A DNA stretch of 64,000 nucleotides from Channallabes apus (GCA_030522415.1 CM060121.1:12728055-12792054), one strand, 5' to 3'. Shown: positions 1 to 12,874, counted from the stretch's first letter. Notes: a model not told the origin generated them from the sequence alone. Numbers and translations: made by a program.

Positions 1-287
1 CTTAGTTGTTGCAGATACTCAGAGGTGGGTTCATATACACAGCTATGCAGGGTTTAATTGCTATGGCTATAGACGCCCACACAAAAGTAGAGCTTGCTGA
101 GGTGAGAACTCACCAAAACATCCCGCTTGCCCAGCCATGCTTGCTGTTTTCCTAACATGACAGGGGATATACAGTAGAGGAAAGATAAACATGACTTATT
201 CTTACAATCAACATCAACCATATAGGGAAATATAGAAGAGAGTTGAATATAAAGTCAGAGCCACAGCTAGAACTTGACGATGGATCT

Positions 288-545
288 TCTATCCATCGTC
301 TACACCACTTATCCTGTGTAGGGTCATGGGGGCCGGGACACACACATACTGTACTGCACTTACACACCCAATTATACACTACGAACAATTTTTAAGTGCC
401 AGTAAGGTCTAGAAACATGTCAGAGTACCCGGAGGAAATCCAACAAGCAATGAGGAGAACACCGTGCACACAGACTGGAGATGAGATTCAGTCCCCCAAC
501 CCTGGAGTGTGAGGCGACAGTGCTATCCACTAAGCCTCTGTGCTG
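288..545 (-). repeat. SINE family A copy, old, reverse
   Basis: The left end resembles the reversed 3' tail of the family (cttatcctgtg, then gggtcatgggggcc). The right end resembles the reversed tRNA-like head (gcgacagtgctatccactaag). It is strongly diverged compared with the intact copy at 47908. No target duplication is visible. Confidence 0.6.
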
Positions 546-548
546 CTT

Positions 549-1094
549 GTTAAGAACTTACAATAAAATCTAATACAGAAAAGTTAAAAGTTGTCAAGAT
601 ATAAGATATTTATCTGAATTTTTATTTATAACAACTGGCCATTCTATTTAATGGAGATGATGGATGGAGCACACAAAATATTTATTATCTATTGTAGTAT
701 AGTTAGCGTGATGTAATATTAGCATTATTATTAACAGGCTTTCCTGTTAAATGTGTTCACATTGTCCAAGCCTGGTAGATAGTCCCGTTATTGCTGAGGA
801 TTCCACTCAGATCTTATTAGATGTCTCAGTGTATCAGACCCAGCTGTCATGTTCAGTGGCATGCTGTAGCACATCTAAAGGGTTCATGAACCGTCATCTG
901 CTTGGACTTGTTAGATTGCACCTGGCCTGACTGATGGGTGGCAGAGAGTCTGATTTGTTTTTCCTTTCAACCTGGCTTCTAAAACCTTTGCAGCTTTGGG
1001 ATGAACAAGAAAAGGGGACTCTACGTGTGAACCTGAAGCATCTGTGTACCTCCACAGCATGTGAATGGTAGGAGCTACAACTCAGTTGCATGCT
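549..1094. other. Intronic sequence, nothing recognised
   Basis: AT-rich intron between two SINE fragments. No reading frame, RNA gene or repeat boundary was recognised. Confidence 0.5.
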
Positions 1095-1308
1095 TACATG
1101 GTCGCGGGAGACCTGTAGCCTATCACGGGGGACTTGAGGCACGAGGCAGCGGATAAGCCTACTCTGCATGTCTTTGGATTGTGGGAGGAAACTGGAGCAC
1201 CTGAAGAAAACCCACCAAGCACAGGCAGAAATTGCAAACTCCATGCACAAAGATCCAAAGCTGGGAATCGAACCCTCGCCCCTGAAGTTGCCATAGCAAA
1301 AACAGCAA
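1095..1308 (-). repeat. SINE family A fragment, reverse
   Basis: Contains the reversed family body (tgcatgtctttggattgtgg, gaggaaactgga, aactccatgcac) and ends near a reversed B-box-like gaatcgaaccctc. Older and shorter than the copy at 47908. Small frames predicted across it are artefacts of the repeat. Confidence 0.65.
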
Positions 1309-2342
1309 CTTATTAATCCTCATTTGTGTAAACAACAAAACCTGAGCCCTCTGATTTTTTACTTCAGTTCTTTTTGATGGACATCTAAGACCTTTCTTTG
1401 TTAGACAAGCATCATCTGTGAAATAGTGTTGATGTACCGTTATGTACAGTACAGTAGCTAGCTGAATGGATTTGTACAAAGAGAAGAAGACGGCCAAGAG
1501 GAAGCTGACAAAATCAGGCATATCATCAAAATATTATTAGATGGGCCCATAAATCCAGAGGGAAGATGTTTAGACCATTTTACTCCATTTTTTGTGATTA
1601 GGTTTAGTTATTAAGCAAAATGCATGTTTTTAAAATAGAATCATATCACAAATAATGGTAGGAGGATTTACGAGAATCAATGGACCATAGTAATAAGACC
1701 CGATTTGCCTTTCAGCTTTCATTTCTGGCTCAGTGCCCAAAATAACTTTTCATTCTATTTAGTTTCTTTCTCATGAATACAAGTGTGTGTGTGTGTGTGT
1801 GTGTGTCTGTGTGTGTGTGTGTCTGTGTGTGTGTGTGTCACTACTTACGGTAATCCCCCTGTAGTGCATAGCACTTGTGTCACACTCACTATACCAAACG
1901 GAGCCTGGACCTGCCTGCAGTAATGGCTAGCAATTTTCTTCTGGTGATGTGTGACTCATTCTGCGTCCTCTAAATTAGGAACAAGAGACAGCACTATTGT
2001 TTGCTGTCAGATTAGTTTCTGAGGTGTCGCCCCTCTCCATGGCTAGCATACGATCATCGTAGCCAAGAGGAGAGTGCACAGGAAAGGGGGCTCTCTGTTT
2101 AAGACACATATGTTTAAGATCTTTTCTGAAAAATCACCTGGAGTGTAAGAGCTGGTAGAGCATTGTCCATGTCAAAGCTTTTGCACAGTACACTTTTCTG
2201 CCATGCTATGATGTTCATTTCATATAATAGGCACCCTCCTGACCAGAAAATTCTAGTAAACACAATTTCTGCAACATCGCTTTGAAAACTGGGGAGTACC
2301 CTGACTCAGTGGTGCTAAACGCACAATGCTTCTTGCTATTTG
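1309..2342. other. Intronic sequence with a GT microsatellite
   Basis: An interrupted (GT)n tract lies at 1783-1838, broken by two C-for-G changes that give tct units. The rest shows no gene or recognisable repeat. Confidence 0.5.
1783..1838. repeat. (GT)n microsatellite, interrupted
   Basis: About 56 bp of GT dinucleotides with two interruptions, seen directly. Confidence 0.95.
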
Positions 2343-2620
2343 AGTGGCACAGTGGTGTAGCAGGTAGCGTTGCCATCTCACAGCTTGTATCTCACTTGAG
2401 TTTTTATGCATGGATTTGTTATGCATGTTTTCCTTGAGTCCATGTGGATTTCCTCCAGGTTGTTTGTTTATTTTCCCACCTCCCAGAACCTGCTAGTAGG
2501 TCAAGTGACTACTCCATATTGGCCCTGTTATGGACATCCAGTGTGTCTTCACTTCACAAACAGTGTTCTCTATGTAGGTTCTGGCTTCATCATGAACCTG
2601 ACCGGGATAAAGTGCTTGCT
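2343..2620 (+). repeat. tRNA-derived SINE, second family, diverged
   Basis: Begins with a tRNA-like head (gtggcacagtggtgtagcag) containing an A-box-like stretch. The body includes tccatgtggatttcctccag and tattttcccacctcc, and it ends gggataaagtgcttgct. This order matches a common fish tRNA SINE by general recall. The B box is degraded. The MITE at 2621 abuts its 3' end. Confidence 0.55.
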
Positions 2621-3442
2621 AAGGCCTTGTTCACACGGGCGTTAAAATCAACCGTTTTTCTGCTGTTCGTAGCGTCCGGTGATCGCGGATGAAGCGCCGA
2701 GGGTTTTCTACACATAGGAGTCAATGACGGTGTTCACACGGGCTTTGGTGACGTGCGTTTGTCCAGCTGCGCGTTTATACGGTGTTAAAAAAACGTTGCA
2801 TGCAGCTTTTTCTTGGCGTTCAAATTCCAACGAACGAAAGGAAACCGCGTCTAGTTCGTTTTCTCCGCGTCCATTTTATGCTTCGGAGGACTGGACATAT
2901 CCCATGATCCTACATGCTATACAGAGGGAAATGCGGAAAAAAGGCAAAAATAAAATGCTTAAAAAATAAAACTTGCGCGGAAATGTTCGCATTTCTTCTT
3001 AAACCACAAAAAACTTCCTTTAATCCGACGTTGTGCAGTCGGAGGGTGAACCCAGTAGCGGCGGCCATTTTTCTCTCTCCCTACGTCGCCGTATTATTTA
3101 AAAAAAAAAAGTTTTTATATATTATATAAAATATAATAATTTAATTAGAATTTTTAAAACAATAAGATTAATGTCTAATATATCAAAATGGTCCATATTA
3201 AAAGGAGGCACCTCAAATAAAATGACAAGGGCTTTCATATCCAGTTCCCGACACTCTGCCCCCTACAGGTTAAACACACAAACTACAATTTGGGCTGCAG
3301 GCTGTCGTTAGACAGAGATACTGTAAAAGAACGCCAGTGTAGAAGTCAATCGAGCGGCACTACAAAACGCAACATAAACGTATGGGACGTTCAGAGCTCG
3401 TTCGTTTATCCAAAAATTTAACGCCCGTGTGAACAAGGCCTT
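2621..3442. mobile_element. Non-autonomous DNA transposon (MITE), ~820 bp
   Basis: Terminal inverted repeats of about 24 bp: aggccttgttcacacgggcg at the left and its complement cgcccgtgtgaacaaggcct at the right. The terminal palindrome allows either a TA or a 3-bp TAA/TTA duplication, so the superfamily (Tc1/mariner or Harbinger) stays open. A second gttcacacgggc lies just inside the left end near 2731. No transposase frame is present; the small frames inside have no recognisable domain. Confidence 0.8.
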
Positions 3443-3949
3443 AAGAGAATTGAACAAATATTTGTTTGTTATATGTTGAATCACTAGGTTTTGCTCAAAT
3501 GTACATTTTCATCACCTAGCCTATTTAATGAAAAGACTGATGGTGAATTAATCTACATCTTAGGACCAGGACTATTAAATTGATGGGCGTATTACAGCAC
3601 ACCCACAGAGGCCCTGTGGAGCCACATCTCGAGGGGCCAGAGCCATCTCAGTGGTACCCATCATTAAGCCAAAATCTACGTGTTTTTGAATGTTAACAGA
3701 TTTAATGTTATGGCTGACTGGTGTACATCCTGAAAATCTCAGAATTTATCAGCTTCATAAATATACCATAAGAAACAGAAACTTTTATGAATTCATGTAG
3801 GATTTCTATTGAAGACAACTGCAAAAAGCACCCTTTTACAATGATAAAGATTTGAATGAACAAAAATAGTGCAGATTCGCATGTAGACATTTGCATGGAA
3901 TTGCTATGATGCAGATCTGTTATAATTATGTCAAATCTTGATTCCTGTT
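3443..3949. other. Intronic sequence, nothing recognised
   Basis: AT-rich. No feature recognised. Confidence 0.45.
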
Positions 3950-4135
3950 TCTGTGTGCATGGAGGTTGCATGTTCTCCGAGTTGCCCGTAGTGTGTGAAT
4001 GGGTGTGTGAGTGTGTATGCCCTGTCCAGGGTGTACACTGCCTTGTGCCCTAAGTCTCCTGGGATAGACTCCAGGTCCCCGCGACCCTGAATACAGGATA
4101 AAGCGGTATAGAAGATGAGTGAGTGAGTGAAAAAC
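3950..4135 (+). repeat. SINE family A, 3' part
   Basis: Shares the family tail: ctgtccagggtgtacactgc, agtctcctgggatagactcc, ggataaagcggtatagaaga, then a gagt tetramer run. It lacks the tRNA-like head. Confidence 0.8.
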
Positions 4136-6339
4136 ATATTTGCGCGTTTTCAAATGTAATTAAATCAGGCTTCTTGACATGACTAGTTATTTAAGTGCCA
4201 TTTACTGTAGTACAGGACACATGTTGAAACAACAAAAGCGCTGCCAAAAATAATAATGTAGGCATGTCACAAGAGAAACACTATATACATGTACTGTATA
4301 GCGTATTAAACAACGTTAGCCACCTGTGTTTTTCAGTATTATCATATATATTCAGAAATTATTGCAAAATTGTAATTCTAGTTAATGCTGGTTAATAATG
4401 GTTGTCTATTTCACAGTCATACAGAAGTTATAAACATGTACTCGCTCTCTACGTATAAAACTGGGGAGTAAGAGCTGCCCAATGGGTCTTGAATGTATTT
4501 ATTTATTTCTAAAAATAAGATTGATATAAATTGTCCCTCAATCATTATTCACAGAGGGAGTATTATATATTCAGAATTCAAACATGAAGTCTATATTTAT
4601 GCATGTCTTTAGAAAATGGTTTATGCAGCTGCTTAAGTCGATTTTCTGGATGTTCCATTCAATTATGCAAATCAGCCTTCCAGCAGAAATGTCCAAGATA
4701 GATATTTTCCCCTAGTATTGTCTAGACGGCCACTTTCAAAATAAGCACTAGCCTTTAGGCTCACTTTTCTTTCTTGTCCAGTGTAATACAATGGAACATA
4801 AAGGCAGGCAATTAAAAAAAATAAAAATAAATTAAAGGCAATTACAGTGCAACAGACATGCAAGACATACTGTAGATAGAGACTTACTTTATAGTTTTAT
4901 AATAAAATGTACCAAAATGTGTAGCAGTTATTAGGACTACTATGCGTTTAACTTTTTGGATAGTGAAATATAAGTGAACGTTCCAAAGAAAATTTCAATG
5001 AAGTTGGATTGTTAGTCAGACTAAGAGGGACAGTCCTGGAAAAAAAATAACACAGAATCTTTAAATGCCCCTTGAAAGAATTATAGTCAGTTTAAAGATA
5101 AGAATACAACCCAGTGTCAACGCAATTGCTCACGTCTACATAAATGCACCAGATACTACACTGAGTTGATCATAGACCCCTTTAAATAAGTGTAGTTCAC
5201 CATTTTCTTCATAAATATCTTGTGCCATATCTCGTGATCATAACGGTTCTTACCCTAGAACTTGCTCATGGTATAAAATTTGAGAAGGTTTGATGAATAC
5301 ATGTCCTTTACACCAACTCTGCTAAACAGAGAGTTGACACGTTGTGATCTGTCTATAAAATGTTGTGCTCAGCAAACCTGTGCTGTGTTATGTTTCCGCA
5401 GGGTTTCTGAGAGCAAAAAAAGAGAGAGGAGGTGACAGGCGTAGATGTCCTGGTGACATTATGATGCTGACTTGTGGGAGGCAAAAACACTCTTAGAGAG
5501 AGAGAGTGACAGAGAGAGAGAGATAAAAAGAGAGACAGGTGTCAGTTTCGCTTAATGTGTTAAGGGACAATGGGATGACTGAGCTCCTAGAAGAAAGGAT
5601 AAAAGACCTTTACAAAACAGTTCATTGATGAAAAGACAGAAGTACACACACATACTGTACACATGCACACAAACTCACTCACCCTTATACAACCTTTGTG
5701 CTGATCAGCGTCTTCTACAGAGCTGAGTACTGTATGCAAAAAAAACTTGGTAAAAGTAAACAACTCATACTTAAAAAATAATGACTCGAGTAAAAGTAGT
5801 CATTAAAAACTAAACAGGTCACTCAGCAAATATGAAAAGACTTTTGTTGGAATTTTCCCCAAAATGTGCCAGTTCCTTCCCACTAGCTACCCACTAGGTT
5901 CCTAGCTCAGTTTGTGATGAAAATAACAAAATGTAAAATGATAGTCTGGTTTCTGAGACTTTCTTCCACATCTGAGAAGTCTGATGGTGTTCTGTTGGTT
6001 AATGGATGTGAATCTGAATATCTGAGGTCAATAAAGCTTAACCAGATTCTTGTGATTAAATGCAATTTAATCAATAATTTGTTTGTCAATTTGATCCATT
6101 GACTTCACATCTGAAATTCTGACCTTCCAGGAATTCATTTAATGACCCTAATGTGTGGAAAGGTCAGGACTGTACAGGGGATGTGGCGATAACTCCCAAT
6201 CGAGTTCCTGTAACGTGAAAGTGGTGTGGTGGCAGTAAGTCGTGCATTGTCCTGCAAAAACAGAACGCTTTTGGTGTTCAAACAAGGTTTTTTGTCATTC
6301 ACACTCAACTAAGAGTCTCATCACCATAGTTGGACTCTT
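4136..6339. other. Intronic sequence, few features
   Basis: AT-rich intron. A GA-rich run lies at about 5497-5535. Around 5725-5825 there is a short remnant resembling the AGTACT-type hAT MITE (cgagtaaaagtagtcattaa). No gene recognised. Confidence 0.45.
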
Positions 6340-6584
6340 TGGAGGACAGCGCTATCCGCTCCTTCCCCTTATATGAGCTCACAGACGCCCCTGATTGGCT
6401 GTAGAGCCGTGATTAATGTGGGAGCACTAAATATCTCTCATCCCTCCCCTCTGAGAGGAGCTCTGCCAGTCAGCTCTCTCTAGACCTTCGGCTGCGAGAG
6501 GTTACGGCATCACCCGGGAATCGAACTTGCCATCTCCGGATGATAGGGCGAGCAATTTACCACTGCGCTGCTCGGAGGTCCTCC
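6340..6584 (-). repeat. SINE family B fragment, reverse
   Basis: Shares ctcacagacgcccctgattg, ggctgtagagccgtg and ctccggatgatagggcgagc with the full copy at 11210-11649. The tRNA-like head is at the right, giving minus orientation. The body part nearer the 3' end is missing. Confidence 0.8.
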
Positions 6585-7304
6585 ATACTTGAACTATTCA
6601 GTAAATAGCGGTTTTATGGCTGTGTTCACGAGGAATTTTCTCACAAGTCCTGGTTTAATTTGAACACCCTTTGTATTTAGGTAAACTGAAACATTAAAAG
6701 GTCTAAAATGGATGATTTCCTTAAAAACTTGTAAGATACTCTCATTTTGTAAGAGTATGCCTTCAATTTTTTTTTCTTCTTTTGACTCTATAGTGTAATA
6801 CTGCCAGACCAGAGTTTAATAAGACAGTCAATAACACAAGTTATAGAACATTTGAATGTTTATTCAATACTTTTCATATATTTTTAGGCATAAAACACCT
6901 GAATATACTGTAGCTGCTTAAGGCAAATTAGACAGTAGCACTAATTAGACCATTAGTGCTATTGAATCAAGTTGAATTGTAAATCACAAAATTTAACTGA
7001 GAGTCTACCTACTGTATGGGATGCTCTAAGAGTCCCATGAAAGTTTGACGAGAGTTAGACACAGAAGGACTTATTGTTTTCTTCCTGTCAGTTTAAAAAG
7101 GCATGATCATCAATCAACACTTCTGTGTTCTGTGATACTGACAGTGTTGTGTGTGTACTTGCGGTTGTACTCATATGTACTGTACTGTACGTCTGCATGT
7201 GGGTGTGTGTTTGGAAATGTGTCAGTTAAGGAAGGCAGTAACTCAAGCTTTATTGCTTGTGTGTCAGAGATGTTTTTCGCAACGGTGTCACTACTGACAG
7301 AGGA

Positions 7305-7343
<39 letters not shown>

Positions 7344-7514
7344 CTCTGATTCACAGCTATTAGGTAAATGTAAAGGTTTTCTATACACCTCTGCACTCAC
7401 TGTATGTACAGTAACGGCAATCCTCACACATTGTTCCCCTCTCCGTGGTTTCCATTAGTTTTGGAGTTTGGAGAATGCCTTGCTTTGCAATGTTTTGTGG
7501 GAAAGGAGAAAAAG
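6585..7514. other. Intronic sequence with a CT microsatellite
   Basis: A (TC)n tract lies at 7306-7347. A 36-bp motif at 7019-7054 recurs at 8370-8406. The open frames over the CT tract are low-complexity artefacts. Confidence 0.5.
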
Positions 7515-7720
7515 GGGCAAACAGTCAAAGCTGTATGATACTGGGTTTCTGATTGGAAGGTTGGGGGGTTTGAGCCCTTGATGCCCGTCTTGAGCCCTGT
7601 CTACTCCAGGGGTGCTGTATCCTGACTGACCCTTTGCTCTAACCCCAGCTTCCTAGCTGGGATATGTAAAAATTGCAATTTCTCTTATGGATTAATGGCG
7701 TATTAATTATTATTAGTTAG
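7515..7720 (+). repeat. SINE or LINE-tail fragment
   Basis: Contains ctgattggaaggttgggggg, gtctactccaggggtgctgt and ccagcttcctagctgggata, an order I recall from an abundant fish SINE. The boundaries are approximate. Confidence 0.5.
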
Positions 7721-9779
7721 TGCATGGGAAATTCCAAATGATCAAATGAGGTTTTAAAAAAATATTTGTATCTTTATTCTACTATACACAAAATCAATAT
7801 CTGGGTTTTAAGAAAACACTGAGTTAATTTAGAGTGACCAACGATGGAAGAAAAGGCATTTGTGTTAAACCCCATCCCAAAGTCTTAAACTGCTTGACTC
7901 ATGAGCAAGTGTAGTCTACGTATAGTGAATGAGGGGAAATGAAACTTGTGTCCTTGAAATTTGTACACTAATGTTTCTCAGGCCATCCATCCCTGTGACC
8001 TAACGACGCAATGTAAACCTCATAAACAGGTGTTCTACATCATCATGACTGGTGTTTGTGTCTCACCTGTGTCAACCACCGTCCAAACTGTCTCACTTGT
8101 TCTCTTCCATCTACTCTTACTTTTTGGCTTGTGGAACATTCTGTAACAAGGTCAAAGCAAAGCCTGTCTTCTCACCCTGAATTGTTTATCAGTTTAGAGG
8201 CAGGCTATCTATAGGGCCAGCTCTAATTGCAGAGGTGCACTTGCTTAGAGCCTGTAACATGCCAGTCTGTCTCCATGGCAGCGGGAGTAGAAAGAGGGAT
8301 AAAGTGACAGGGTGGCCAGTAAGGTACACCCTAGTTCAGTTTTGCTCTGTCTTTGTCATGAGCTAAAGAGGGATGCCCCGAGAGTCCCATGAAAGTTTGA
8401 CGAGAATTTGTTATTATTATTATTATTATAAATCTTTCTTAATGCAAATCAAATCATCCACCATTTTTGGTATTTGTGTGTGTGTGTGTGTGTGTGGCCC
8501 CCTGTTTTTGTGCACTGAGGCCAGTTTCCAGTCATGCTAGATTATCCATGGCTAATCACTGCTTCAAAGGCTCTGAGCGAATGCGAGGGAGAGGCCGAGG
8601 TGTAAATACTTGTTAGACTTTTGCTTAGGGCTCTGCAAGCTCCTCTTTATCGACTGTCTTTGCAAGTTGTTCTCCAGCCTCGGAAACAAAGCCCACGGTA
8701 ATTAATCCTAACAGCTCTGACACTCCCCGAACTGCCATGTGCTACTGGAGCCAGCACATTATAGGCTCTGGGCACCAAATCCATCATTACTGTGAATCCT
8801 TCATGGTGGTAAACATGTCATTAGCGGAGGAAGGCTGGCTGCCTTGGTCTTCATCATTCAGTTTAGAAGCTGAAAAGGCCACTCGAGTATAAATGGATAT
8901 GCGTGGCTCATGCACGTTCAAGTGTGCCTGTGTGTGACAATGAGCAAAAGTTTCTCCACAGTTGCTTTCCGTGGGTTGTTAGGAATATACCTGGGTCTAA
9001 ATCCAGTGCCATGATGAGATATACAGTATACTGTATGTATATATATATAAAGTATAGAGGATTGTAGCAAGCAAGGCCATTCACATTGTTATACTAAAAG
9101 TTCAAACCACAAACACAAAGTCACAGTCTTACACCTGTGAATCATGTCTGGAATGTGATTCTCACTTACATCTTTGAAATAGTACGTACAAGGCAAATGG
9201 AGTAGGAGTGAGAGAAAAAGAGGGAGGGATCGAGAGAAAGGATCAGGGTGTCTAGCCACTGACCGCTTTATTTTCCGTTTAAGTTGGTGACAGGGGAGGA
9301 GAAAGGATTAAGCAGTAAATCTGCACTCCCTCTCACTTTTTCACGAACACATGCACTCCTGCAGCTTCGTTTAAGATTTTACAGTATGTTCTGCAGAGCT
9401 TTCACAACCATGAGCACTATAGTGCATTCCATGACAGCAATGATTTCTGAAACTCCTCAACTCAGAAAAATAATGGACACAGTGCACACTGATCACTTAC
9501 AGTACAATGGCTGACCGTCTCTCATGGTTGCACCACCCAAACACCCAACTAATGACCATTTCTACACTAATGATTCATGTGTTTTGTTTTTTTTAAGAGA
9601 GGACATATGTGTGTTAATTCAACAGGCCCAGGGGAAGTTTTACTTCTCCATCTCTCAGTTTCTCTGATTCTTCTGAATCGAGGTATTCCAGGTACCCAGG
9701 TACCAGCTGTTGCGCTAGGTCTTCTAGGTACCTTGGGGTAACAATAAGTGGCCAGCTGTTGTGGGACACTCCTCAACCA
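7721..9779. other. Intronic sequence, microsatellites only
   Basis: Holds a TTA run near 8410-8429, a (TG)n at about 8476-8496 and a TA-rich patch near 9035. No gene recognised. The 3' part near 9560 may belong to the Tc1 remnant that follows. Confidence 0.4.
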
Positions 9780-10108
9780 GAATTAAGAGCATTTCCACGC
9801 AAACAGTGTTATGAGAACGTACAGGCACTAAACAGTTGAGTGGTCATAAGAAGACAACTTGTTAGTTGAGGCTGATCAGAAAAAGTCTTTACTTTGCTAG
9901 GGAGCATAAAGAATAGACTTTGGAGCAATGAAATAAAGTCATGTGATCTGATGAGTCCAGATTGACCCTATTCCAGAGTGTCAGGGTAGGCGGATGAAGC
10001 GATGCACCCACTGTACAAGCCTCCGGAGGCAGTGTTATGATCTGGGGTTGTTTCAGTTGGTCAGGTCTAGACTCAGCAGTGTTGTCAGCTGAGCTCACGT
10101 CAATTAAG
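9780..10108 (+). pseudogene. Tc1-like transposase remnant
   Basis: Read in shifting frames, the DNA gives the Tc1 order: a piece around gtgatctgatgagtccagat (first catalytic Asp region, SDES-like), then ggcggatgaagcgatgcacc, then ggaggcagtgttatgatctg and gggttgtttcagttgg (GGSVMIWGCFS-like). Several frameshifts and stops break it. Neither terminal inverted repeat was found, so the limits are approximate. Confidence 0.7.
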
Positions 10109-11160
10109 TTTTTTCTTTCCTGATGGCACAGACATATTCCAGGTCTCAGGCTGCGAAAGTGTTTCGTGGCCAGGCAGTGTAGCTTGCAGAGTGGCCAAAT
10201 AAAAAAATAGAGTATTTCATTAAAGTCTATATTTCTATATCGAAAATCTCAAGTTGGTATGTGTTGTTTTCACTAGACAGTCATGAAATGACTAATGAGC
10301 AATTTAAATCATTTGATTGAGTTGTCATCAATCCTTAGCTGTTTATGTGGGGCATGCTAAAATTCATCATATAATACAAGTTTTACTGGAATGTACCAAA
10401 TAATGGTTATTATTTAAACAGAAATATAACAATTACCCATTAACTTTCACATAGATTGTCCACCAGACAAAACCAGGCTATTGTTTAACTATGAAATCAC
10501 CCACTTTATAGTGACGCACAATATATTTGCCTAGTCTCAGGTATGCTAATAAGTTTTTGACCATCGCCTGCAGTTACTTTGCACTTGTTCTTGGTCAGTT
10601 GGGGAAATGTATTCTTTTACTTATATTCTTGTTTTGGATCGGTTTTACAAAATGCCGCAGAGGAGCAAATGTAAATGGGTTTCGTTCCAGACCACATACT
10701 GTATAGTTATCAGGCACTTGCTAGCTTCTGGTAATGTTTGTCTCAGACTTTTCATTTTACCAGCAGCTACATGTTCTAGTACCCTGATCCAGGAGGAAGA
10801 ATAAATTATGTACAGTCATGTTTTATGCACTCACTACTTCTTCTATTTCTGTTTAGTAGTAACTGAGGAAGATGATATGTTAACCTTCATGTTTTTCTTA
10901 TGAATAAACAGCACACTGGATTTAAAATGTAGCAACCGCTATTAGCTTTCATTTGAGGAAATGTTTGTAAAAAAAAGAAAATGAAATAAAAAGAAGAATA
11001 AAAAGCGTGATTGGATTGGGAATGTAACATGGTTACTGGTTGTTACTGATGTAGCTTGTAAAAGAATTAATGTAAAAAAAAAAAACAACTCTAGCTTTAG
11101 GGAACAAATCCAATTAGGGCTTCTTTAACAAGCTATTCTGTAATTCAGCTGCTTATTTAT
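10109..11160. other. Intronic sequence, nothing recognised
   Basis: AT-rich with several A runs. No feature recognised. Confidence 0.45.
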
Positions 11161-11803
11161 GATTACAGCATTTGGCAGACACCCTTATCCAGAGCGACCT
11201 ATGTTTTTTTTGTTTTTTGTTTTTTTCCCAATTTTCTCCCCAATTTAGTCGTGGCCAATTCCTCCCCGTCGCTAGGGGGCTCCCACTTTAAGGCTACTAC
11301 TACCATTCAGTCGGGAGGACGAAGACTATCGCGTGTTTCCTCCGAACCCCGTGACGTCAGCCGGCTGCATCTTTTCGAACTGCTTGCTCATGCACCATTA
11401 GGGGCGGAATAACACACTCGGAGGAAAGCGCTAGCCGCTCCTTCCACGTGCGCGAGCTCACAGACGCCCCTGATTGGCTGTAGAGCCGTGGTTAATGTGG
11501 GAGCACAAAGTACCTCTCATCCCTCCCCCCTGAGAGAGCTCGGCCAATCAGCTCCGGCTGTGAGAGGGAAACAGTATCACCCGGGGTTCGAACCAGCGAT
11601 CTCCGGATGATAGGGCGAGCGCTTTACCACTGCGCCACTTGGAGGCCCCAGCGACCTATGTTTTTTAATCTCTGAACAGATGAGGGTTAAGAGCTATGTT
11701 CAAGGGCCCAGTAGCGATAACTTGGTGGTGACGGGGTTTGAACCTGCGACCTTCCAATCAGTATCCCAACACCTTAACCACTGAGCCACCTCCTGCCCAA
11801 AAT
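11161..11803 (-). repeat. Older tRNA-like SINE, split by a SINE B insertion
   Basis: The left part (11161-11209) carries gcatttggcagacaccctta and tccagagcgacc. The right part (11650-11803) carries ttcaagggcccagtagcg, ggggtttgaacctgcgacc and ccttaaccactgagccacc, a reversed tRNA-like head with a B box on the minus strand. The two halves flank the SINE at 11210-11649. Confidence 0.75.
11210..11649 (-). repeat. SINE family B, full-length, inserted in another SINE
   Basis: About 440 bp. On the minus strand the head is tRNA-like, with an A box tggcgcagtgg and a B box ggttcgaaccc. The body is shared with 6340-6584 and 49238-49648. It is flanked by a 17-bp direct repeat agcgacctatgtttttt at 11193-11209 and 11650-11666, the target-site duplication of retroposition. 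The A and B boxes would form an internal RNA polymerase III promoter. Confidence 0.9.
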
Positions 11804-12874
11804 TCTGTTTTGTTAAGCTGTTGGCTAGCTAAATAGAATTGAGCACAAATATGCTTCAAATATATATGAATTTTGTCCAGTGTGAATTTTTCCTGTAGAA
11901 GTATCCTACTAAATATAAAACTTTATATAACCAATATGTGAGGTAAGACTGACCTTATAATGAATAAAAGAAAGAAGAGGCTAACCCAATATCCAGAATA
12001 ATAGAAAAGTCATTTCTAGCAGTAGCCCAGGTGGATTTATCAGCTCTTGCTCTGTCACCCAGACCTGAGAGCTTCCTACTGAAATAATTTTTTAAACAAA
12101 GCCTTCTCGCTGTGCGGGGTGACAACAGGGCTCTAGTTCATGTGGCGGAGACAGAGGCTTCGAACAGCACACTGCCATGTGATATTGATCGGGAGTAATG
12201 ATTGGTCAGTCTGCAAAATGTGATTCTATATTTAGCGAGGTTGTAATAAAGCATATGGAAAGGTCAAGCTGTAATATTTTAACACACACTGGTAGGCAGC
12301 CTCTCCCACACTTTTATTCAAACTCGCTTCAATCAATCAAATCAATCAGTGCAGTCTCAGCTATATCTGTACAGGTAGGAACGGTGAACACAAACTGTGG
12401 AGAGAACGAGACCAAACAAGTCAAATTTAAAACCATACTGTAAGTTTAGCTTTCACACAGCACAGTCAAGCCTGTAGTACTACAAACCGAAGTGTGTGTT
12501 TATAGAGGTAAGCATGGTAACCATAGGTAACCACAGGGTGCTTAGGGAAAATGTTGTCGCTTGTCTTATTTCGTCAAAATGTGCACTAATAATGTTTCCA
12601 TGTACTGTATAATGTCTTACTAATTGCTACAAGGAGCACACGCAGGATAGAAAAAAAACCCCAAAATATTTCTGCTATATTTCTGCTCAGTGATTTGCAA
12701 AAGGATTAATAATAAATTTTTTCTTAGGCTTGTTCTCACCACATTTGATCTGCAAGTTACTTGGATGGGTATTACCCTGATTGCCCTTCTTGCTGCATTT
12801 CTCCAAGCTTTGAGAGTGGCACTGAGGAAGCCCCACATCTCCAGTGGCTGGAGATTTATGAGCCATTGGCCATT
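11804..12874. other. Intronic sequence, possible old repeat piece
   Basis: AT-rich. The GC-richer patch at about 12740-12865 (ttacttggatgggtattacc and onward) reads like an old repeat fragment, but I cannot name the family. No gene recognised. Confidence 0.4.

Noticed and set aside
11580..11649. Possible tRNA gene on the minus strand
   Set aside because: tRNA-like head of a SINE B copy flanked by a 17-bp duplication.
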